14,116 bases of DNA from Anaerolineaceae bacterium (lineage in GTDB: Bacteria; Planctomycetota; Phycisphaerae; FEN-1346; JAACEH01), in assembly GCA_011682595.1 (NCBI GenBank), contig JAACEH010000023.1:1-14116 (forward strand), read 5' to 3'. The position numbers and the translations under genes were made by a program. A model generated the notes under the pieces. The model saw only the letters and a program-made list of their open reading frames with translations. It had not been told where the DNA came from and searched no databases. Numbering within the stretch: position 1 is the first letter of the stretch; each line of letters begins with the position of its first letter. This document shows, one piece after another, positions 7,025-12,332 of this stretch.

Positions 7025-7201
7025 GGGGTGCACGTCAAGATTGTAGGTAAAGTCAAGGTCTGGTCAACAGGCCCGACGGGGGGGGCATGCGTCGCTTGCG
7101 ACGCATGTTCCGTGGTTCCAGGACATGGGCTGACAAGCAGCCCATGCCACCCAAGCCACCCATCGCATGAAAAATCTACCTACAAACGTGACGTGCACCC
7201 C
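7025..7201. mobile_element. 177-bp MITE-like element with 25-bp terminal inverted repeats
   Basis: The ends 7025-7049 (GGGGTGCACGTCA...GTAGGTA) and 7177-7201 are inverted repeats matching at 23 of 25 positions, differing only at the 14th and 16th bases from the outer edge. The inside encodes no plausible protein and holds two strong hairpins (7086-7107 and 7124-7146) and an eight-G run (7078-7085). This is the architecture of a non-autonomous transposable element or a compound palindromic repeat. No convincing target-site duplication is seen, and the transposase family remnant at 1346 shows no matching end. It lies in the 447-bp divergent gap between the genes starting at 6891 and 7339; the remaining stretch 7202-7338 shows nothing I can name. 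Confidence 0.6.
7086..7146. repeat. Pair of REP-like hairpins inside the 177-bp element
   Basis: Hairpin 1: CATGCGTCGC (7086-7095), two-base centre, GCGACGCATG (7098-7107), perfect over 10 bp. Hairpin 2: CATGGGCTG (7124-7132), loop ACAAG, CAGCCCATG (7138-7146), perfect over 9 bp. Both begin with CATG and end with CATG and are separated by 16 bases, a layout like paired REP units. Neither is followed by a U-tract, so they are not ordinary terminators. Confidence 0.75.
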
Positions 7202-7338
7202 CGCCTGGCCTGTTGGCCGGATAGGGGCTGGAAATCTGGCTCCGGACGGGTAGAATCATTCTTGCCGCTCTTGTGGCGGTTGGACCGATAGCAGACCGGA
7301 CGTGCTCTAGCGTTTATCGACCAAATGGGGGGATTCGG

Positions 7339-7818
7339 ATGAATGTTTATGTGGCTACGGACATGGAGGGCATCAGCCTGATCTGGAAGCCCGAGCAGGT
7401 CTCGCCCTCCAGCGGCGGGGAGTACGAGTACGGCGAGATCGCCCAGGAGGCCTTCTACGCGGCCAGCTTCGGCGTGCCCTTTGTCTTCTGCAGCGGCGAC
7501 CGGGCCGGCTGCCAGGAAGCCGCCCGGCAGTTCCCCGGCCTGGTGACGGCCGAGGTCAAGCACGCGGTCAAACGCAATGCCGCCAGTTGTGTCAGCGGCG
7601 AAGTGGCCCGCAAACGAATTGCCGACGGCGTCAGGCAGGCCCTGGCCAGGGCCAAGGAGATCGAGCCCGTGGTGCTCCAGACGCCGATCACCGTCGAGCT
7701 GACCATGTACCGGACCGACATGGTGGACGATTACATGAACCGCCGCACGGTGGAGCGCGTCGACGGCCGCACCATCCGCACCACCGTCGACTCGATGCGC
7801 GACATCCTGCGCTTCTGA
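7339..7818 (+). CDS. M55 D-aminopeptidase (DppA-like) with the central third deleted
   Basis: 159 residues, against roughly 265-280 for the family. The N-terminus MNVYVATDMEGIS has the DppA metal ligands D8 and E10. After GGEYEYGE (26-33) the sequence jumps directly to IAQEAFYAASFGVPFVFCSGD (34-54). In DppA-like proteins that region lies after the third ligand motif (GExGxNAxxAxxxGVPVxxxxGD). The C-terminal domain is present: VTAEVKHAVKRNAA and TVELTMYRTDMVDDY. The lost segment of about 100 residues should carry the two His ligands (NDSHG and GYHA regions), so zinc peptidase activity is not expected. The frame is intact, so this is either a clean in-frame deletion or a reduced paralogue. The start follows GGGGGG; the sulfatase gene begins 21 bases downstream, suggesting one operon. 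Confidence 0.8.
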   Translation: MNVYVATDMEGISLIWKPEQVSPSSGGEYEYGEIAQEAFYAASFGVPFVFCSGDRAGCQEAARQFPGLVTAEVKHAVKRNAASCVSGEVARKRIADGVRQALARAKEIEPVVLQTPITVELTMYRTDMVDDYMNRRTVERVDGRTIRTTVDSMRDILRF

Positions 7819-7839
7819 CGCCAGAGGAAAGGTTTCACA

Positions 7840-9357
7840 ATGCCCCGACCCAACATCCTGTTCATCATCACCGACCAGCAACGCTTCGACACCCTGGGCT
7901 GCTGTGGCAACGAGCAGATCTTCACGCCCCACCTCGACCGCCTGGCCGCCGAGGGCGTGGTCTTCGACCGCTGCTACTCCGCCAGCCCGGAGTGCGTCCC
8001 GGCCCGCTCGGTCATGATGACCGGCCTGCCGCCGCACCGCACGGGCTGCTTCGGCAACAGTTTCGACTACTCGACCGATGTGCCGACCTTCCAGAGGATT
8101 CTCCGCCAGGCCGGGTACATGACCCAGTGCATCGGCAAGATGCACTTCAAGCCCCCCCGCGAAGGGTTCGGCGCCGAGCGGCTGTGGCTCTCGGAAGAGA
8201 TTCCGGGCAAGGTCGACCAGGACGAGTTTCTGAGCGAGCTTCACGCCGCCGGTTTCCAGTGGGCCGAAGAGCCGCACGGCATGCGAAGCCACATGTACTA
8301 CATTCCGCAGGTCAGCCAGTTGCCCGATCGGCTGCACACCACGACCTGGACGGGCCGCAAGACGGTCGAGTTTATCGAGGAGCAGTCTCGGGGCGAGCGT
8401 CCGTGGCTCTGCTGGACGGGCTTCATCAAGCCGCACCCGCCCTTCGATCCGACGGTGCCCTTTAACACGCTCTACGATCCGGTCCAGATGCCGCTGCCGG
8501 CCCGCGGCCCCGGGTGCAAGGAGAGCCGCAACTGGTGGCAGAACCTCCAGAACGTCGGCAAGTGGATGGACCGCGACCCGGACGACCACCTGGTCCAGGC
8601 CCAGAAGGCCCACTACTGGGCCGCCATCAGCCAGGTCGACCTGCAGATCGGCCACATCCTCGAGGCCCTCGAGCGGACCGGGCAGAGGGAAAATACCCTG
8701 GTCGTCTTCAACAGCGACCACGGCGAGTTCCTCGGCGACCACCACTCGTGGGGCAAACGCTCCTGGTACGAAGGGCCGGGGCGCGTGCCGCTCATTGTGA
8801 GTTGGCCGGGCCGCCTTCCGGGGGGCGAGCGGCGCGAGCAGTTGACCAGCCACGTGGACCTGCTGCCGACCTTCCTGGCCGCGGCCGACCTGCCGGTGCC
8901 CGAGGCCTGCCCGGGCGTCAACCTGCTGGAGGTGGCCGCCGATCCGTCCGCCCGGACGCGCGACACCTTCGTCGCCCAGTTTCACGAGAAGGACCACGGC
9001 CTCTACCTGGCCATGGACGAGCGGTGGAAGTACATGTACTGTGCCGCCGACGGCAAGGAGCAGCTTTTCAACTACATCGACGATCCCGACGAACTGGCCA
9101 ACCGGGCCGACGACCCGGCGGCCGCCGAGGTCAAGGCTCGCCTGAAGGCGGCGGCCATTGACTATTTCCGCAGCGAGGGGTACACCGATCCGATAGACGG
9201 CGACTCGTGGCGCCGCTACCCGCTGGCCGAGTGTCCGATGCAGCGGATCCTGAAGATCGGCAAGACCTGTCACGGCATCACGTCCGGCTACCGCCAGTAT
9301 GCAAGCTGGAACGGCCGCGCGGATAATGTCTTCAAACCCGAGGGGCGGGTGTTTTAG
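7840..9357 (+). CDS. Type I sulfatase (formylglycine-dependent), cytoplasmic type
   Basis: 505 residues with the alkaline phosphatase/sulfatase fold. The N-terminal metal site is ITDQQR (10-15; D12). CVPAR at 52-56 is the C-x-P-x-R signature in which C52 is oxidised to formylglycine, so an FGE or anSME maturation enzyme is needed; none is in the window. GFIKPHPPF (near 195-203) and NSDHGEFLGDHHSWGK with D293-H294-G295 are further conserved active-site blocks. The C-terminal WKYMYCAADGKEQLFN and DDPDELANRA are typical of the family end. It hydrolyses a sulfate ester of an unknown sugar or small molecule. No signal peptide is present, which points to action on an imported substrate. The start has AGGAAAGG upstream. 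It follows the M55 fragment by 21 bases. Confidence 0.95.
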   Translation: MPRPNILFIITDQQRFDTLGCCGNEQIFTPHLDRLAAEGVVFDRCYSASPECVPARSVMMTGLPPHRTGCFGNSFDYSTDVPTFQRILRQAGYMTQCIGKMHFKPPREGFGAERLWLSEEIPGKVDQDEFLSELHAAGFQWAEEPHGMRSHMYYIPQVSQLPDRLHTTTWTGRKTVEFIEEQSRGERPWLCWTGFIKPHPPFDPTVPFNTLYDPVQMPLPARGPGCKESRNWWQNLQNVGKWMDRDPDDHLVQAQKAHYWAAISQVDLQIGHILEALERTGQRENTLVVFNSDHGEFLGDHHSWGKRSWYEGPGRVPLIVSWPGRLPGGERREQLTSHVDLLPTFLAAADLPVPEACPGVNLLEVAADPSARTRDTFVAQFHEKDHGLYLAMDERWKYMYCAADGKEQLFNYIDDPDELANRADDPAAAEVKARLKAAAIDYFRSEGYTDPIDGDSWRRYPLAECPMQRILKIGKTCHGITSGYRQYASWNGRADNVFKPEGRVF

Positions 9358-9372
9358 CGGCCTGATTGTCGT

Positions 9373-9475
9373 GTAGGGGCAGGTCTTGTGCCTGCCCGAG
9401 TAGGGACGACCCTTGCGGTCGCCCGCGAGAGCAAACAGCCCCGCATTCGCGGGCACCCACAAGGGGCGCCCCTAC
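9373..9475. repeat. 103-bp palindromic intergenic repeat with GTAGGGGC/GCCCCTAC ends
   Basis: The outer ends GTAGGGGC (9373-9380) and GCCCCTAC (9468-9475) are perfect inverted repeats. Inside are three hairpins of similar plan: GGGCAGG/CCTGCCC (9377-9397), a bulged GGGACGACC/GGTCGCCC (9403-9424), and GGGCACCC/GGGCGCCC (9451-9471). A further perfect pairing joins GCCCGCGA (9421-9428) and TCGCGGGC (9447-9454). It looks like a dispersed, MITE- or REP-like element built of repeated units. It fills most of the 180-bp gap between the sulfatase and the next gene and could attenuate read-through. Confidence 0.72.
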
Positions 9476-9537
9476 GAACAGCCGCAAGGCGGCTGAAAAG
9501 CATCCACGCGTTGCGCTGAGTGGGAGTAAGAGAAACG

Positions 9538-11433
9538 ATGGACCAATCGACCAACCAAGCGATGGCGGCGATTCTCCTGGCCGCGGGACAGGGCACGCGC
9601 ATGGGCTCGGCCACCAGGCACAAGGTCTGTTTCCCCGTGGCGGGCATCCCGTCGATCAACCGCATGATCGGTTCGCTCCGCGACAAGGGCTGCGAGACCG
9701 TGGTCGTCGTGGTCGGGGCCCTGGCCGGCGACGTCGTGCGGACCGTCGGCCGGGCCTACCCCGAAACGCTCTTTGTCCTGCAAGGCGAGCAAAGGGGCAC
9801 CGGCGACGCCGCCCGGGTGGGCTTCGCCCCGCTGGAGCGGATGCGCTTCGGCGGGCCGGTCCTGGTCAGCATGGGCGACAAGGTGATCGCCCCGCAAGTG
9901 TTCGGGCAACTGGCCGACGAGTTCCACCGCACCGGCTCGGACGCCGTCTTCGTGGTCAGCCGCAAACCGGGGGCCGACCAGGGGCTGGTGGCCGTTGGCC
10001 CCGGCGGGCGGGTCCTGTGGCTGGCCGAGCAGGCCGACGTCGACCGGGCCCGGGTGCTGGCCCGGGTGCTGGCGGCGGCCGAGGGCAAGCGGTCGGTCAA
10101 GCGCGAGGCGTTGCGCCGCATCGTCGCCCGGACACTGTCTCAAGAAAGCAAAATGAAAAAAGTGCTGGGCCCCCTGGCCAAGCTCCTGGAGGGCGGCGGT
10201 TCGGTCCCCGCGGCCGAGTTGCGGAAACTCATTCCCGCCGATGCCGGGACCATCCGCACGCCCTCGGGCCCGGTCACCGGCGAGCAGGCCCTGCGCCGCG
10301 GCAAGTTCGTCAACGAGAGCCTCTACCTGTTCCGCCCGGAGGCCCTGGCCGAGGGACTGGCCCGGCTCAGCGGCCGGACCGCCCAGGGCGAACTCTACCT
10401 GCCCGACGTGGTGACCCACCTGCTGGCCGGCCGCGACGCCTCGGGCAACCCCCGCTGGAAGGTCCGGGCCCTGGTCCTGGACGACCCGCAGGACATTCTC
10501 GGTTTCAACACGCCGGACCAGTTGGTGGCCGTCGAGGCGGCCGTCGAGGCCCGGGAGAAGAAGACGGCTGCCGCGACCCGTCGGCGGAAGGGCCGCCGCA
10601 TGGACCCCAGGGCCTGCCGCAAGGTGAGCCAGTGGCTGAAACTTTTCGGCGAGAACGGCCCGGCCCTGAAGCGCGCCATGCGCCGCATCTACGGCGCCGA
10701 CCAGCAACTGCTGGCCCAGCGGAAGGCCGCCTACGGAAAGGTGTTGCGGCTGTTCGCCAAACGATACGGCCCCCAGCGCGAGGCGATCATCACCCGGGCC
10801 CCGGGGCGGGTCAACCTGATGGGCCGCCACGTCGAGCATCGCGGCGGTTACATCAACCCCATGGCCATCAACCGCGAGGTGCTCCTGGTGGCCGGCCCGC
10901 GGGAGGACGACCTGGTGCGCCTGGCCAACGTCGACCGCCGCGCTTTCCCGGACCACGAGTTTTCCATCTCGGCGGAACTCTCGGCCGTGCCCTGGGAAGA
11001 CTGGCTCAGCTACATCAACTCGCGCCGCGTGCAGCGGATGGTCCTGGAGGCCGGGGGCGACTGGAGCAACTACGTCAAGGCCGCCTGCCTGCGCCTGCAG
11101 GGCAGCTTTCGCAACGTGCAACTGACCGGCATGGACGCCGCGGTGGTCGGCGACATTCCCATGGCCGCGGGCCTGAGCAGTTCCTCGGCCATCGTCGTCG
11201 CGGCGGGCGAAGCGACCATCGCCTGCAACCGTCTGGACGTGACGGCCTCGGACTTCGTCGACCTGTGCGGCGAAGGCGAATGGTACGTCGGCTCGCGCGG
11301 CGGGGCGGGCGACCATGCAGCCATGAAGTTCGGCCGCCGCAGCCAGGTCTCGCGGATCCGCTTCTTCCCCTTCGATTCGAGTACGTGCCGGGCATTCCCG
11401 ATGAGTATCGCCTGGTGGTTTTCAACTCGCTGA
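9538..11433 (+). CDS. Sugar nucleotidyltransferase fused to a GHMP kinase, N-terminal portion up to a frameshift
   Basis: 631 codons as read. Residues 1-345 are a GlmU-like nucleotidyltransferase: LAAGQGTRMGS (14-24), K29 in the RHKVCFPVAG block, GTGDAARVGF, E164 in WLAEQAD, N259 in KFVNESLYLF, and TAQGELYLPDVV from 281. About 80 extra, helical and basic residues lie between E164 and N259. From about 400 a galactokinase-type GHMP kinase starts: PGRVNLMGRHVEHRGG (422-437), PMAAGLSSSSA (541-551), and GAGDHAAM with likely catalytic D592. The kinase would make a sugar-1-phosphate and the transferase an NDP-sugar, as in FKP salvage enzymes. The reading frame is lost after F612 (base 11373); residues 613-631 are out of frame. 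ATG 9538 is preferred to the GTG at 9520. Sugar unknown. Confidence 0.88.
   Translation: MDQSTNQAMAAILLAAGQGTRMGSATRHKVCFPVAGIPSINRMIGSLRDKGCETVVVVVGALAGDVVRTVGRAYPETLFVLQGEQRGTGDAARVGFAPLERMRFGGPVLVSMGDKVIAPQVFGQLADEFHRTGSDAVFVVSRKPGADQGLVAVGPGGRVLWLAEQADVDRARVLARVLAAAEGKRSVKREALRRIVARTLSQESKMKKVLGPLAKLLEGGGSVPAAELRKLIPADAGTIRTPSGPVTGEQALRRGKFVNESLYLFRPEALAEGLARLSGRTAQGELYLPDVVTHLLAGRDASGNPRWKVRALVLDDPQDILGFNTPDQLVAVEAAVEAREKKTAAATRRRKGRRMDPRACRKVSQWLKLFGENGPALKRAMRRIYGADQQLLAQRKAAYGKVLRLFAKRYGPQREAIITRAPGRVNLMGRHVEHRGGYINPMAINREVLLVAGPREDDLVRLANVDRRAFPDHEFSISAELSAVPWEDWLSYINSRRVQRMVLEAGGDWSNYVKAACLRLQGSFRNVQLTGMDAAVVGDIPMAAGLSSSSAIVVAAGEATIACNRLDVTASDFVDLCGEGEWYVGSRGGAGDHAAMKFGRRSQVSRIRFFPFDSSTCRAFPMSIAWWFSTR
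11371..11379 (+). other. Frameshift point in the kinase domain
   Basis: Frame 1 reads family-like sequence up to RIRFFPF (ending at 11373). The frame shifted by -1 resumes with FEYVPGIPDEYRLVVFNSL from 11376. Two bases (GA) are left over, so one missing base, for example a third T in the GATTCG stretch, restores a continuous protein of about 899 residues. No X-XXY-YYZ slippery heptamer is present. A real mutation and an assembly or sequencing error are both possible. Confidence 0.88.
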
Positions 11434-12236
11434 TCGAGGCCAGGAAGAGCGCCGGGGCCCGCGACATCTTCAACCAGAAGGTGGCCGCCTACGAGTTCGC
11501 CCTGATGATGGTCCTGGACCGCTACCCGCACTTCGCCCATCTGATCGAGCACCTGCGGGACCTCAACGCCGAACGCCTGCACGTCCGCCCGCACGTGATC
11601 TACGAGATCTTGCAGTCGCTTCCGGCCTCGGTGACCCGCCAGCAGTTGGGCGAGGAGCTGTCGGCGGCGCACCGCGAAAAGTGTGAGCGGATTTTCCAGA
11701 CGCATAGCGAGCCGGCCGGTTATGATGTGCGGAGCGTTATGCTCTACGGCCTGGCCGAGTGCGCCCGCAGCGAGCGGTGCGGCCAGCTGTTGCGGGAGGG
11801 CCGCCTGGAAGAGTTTGGCCGCATGATGTGCCTCTCGCACGACGGCGACCGGGTGGCCCGACTCTCCTCGTCGGGCAGGATGGTGGCCCACGACTGGCGC
11901 GTCGGCGACGCGGCGCTACGTCGCCTGGCCGACGACCTGCAGAGCGAACAGCCCCAGCGCGTGGAGCGGGCCCAGTTGTATAATCAGCCCGGCGGCTATG
12001 CCTGCAGCGTGGCCGAGATCGACCACATGGTCGACCTGGCCATGAGCGTCGAGGGCGTCCTGGGCGCTCAGCTCAGCGGGGCCGGGCTGGGCGGATGCCT
12101 GATGGTCCTGGTCCGCAGCGAGTCGGTCGGCAAGTTGCAGCGGAAGATGGCCCGCCAGTCGTACCGCCCGCGGGGCCTCAGGCCCGCGGTGACCGTCTGC
12201 CAGCCGATCGAGGGCAGCGGGTTGCTGCGAGTGTGA
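11376..12236 (+). pseudogene. C-terminal portion of the GHMP sugar kinase, frameshifted relative to its N-terminal part
   Basis: 286 codons continuing the kinase of the preceding entry in the -1 frame. It has FEYVPGIPDEYRLVVFNSLIEA, the galactokinase-like strand after the catalytic Asp. A long helical stretch follows (YEFALMMVLDRYPHFAHLIEHL), with GRLEEFGRMMCLSHDGDRV. LSGAGLGGCLMVLV near the C-terminus is GHMP motif 3, which closes the nucleotide site. The last residues end GSGLLRV. In this frame the sequence before 11376 has no kinase similarity, which fixes the break. There is no suitable start or ribosome binding site of its own, so it is probably not made separately. It ends 96 bases before the next gene, with no terminator in that gap. 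Confidence 0.85.
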
Positions 12237-12332
12237 GCCGTTGGCGTGGGAAGCAGATCGGACGACTGAATTTGCAGCGCCGCCTGGACGTCAACAGTGG
12301 TGCCCCGGACCAGGGTAGAGAAAGGACGACAC

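Noticed and set aside
7202..7338. A promoter for the M55-sulfatase genes (TAGAAT near 7250)
   Set aside because: The -10-like hexamer has no acceptable -35 at 16-19 bp; other pairings in the region are weaker still.
7180..9462. A 760-codon open frame on the minus strand opposite the M55 fragment and sulfatase
   Set aside because: It is the antisense shadow of GC-rich codons. It has no ribosome binding site or family motifs, while the plus strand has complete sulfatase motifs.
9366..11375. The first 670 codons of a 956-codon plus-strand open frame
   Set aside because: Low-complexity Arg/Gly/Pro-rich translation overlapping the nucleotidyltransferase in another frame; only the part after 11376 is real kinase sequence.
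11362..11380. Programmed -1 ribosomal frameshifting in the kinase gene
   Set aside because: No X-XXY-YYZ heptamer is in frame near the break and no obvious stimulatory hairpin follows; mutation or sequence error is simpler. Not fully excluded.
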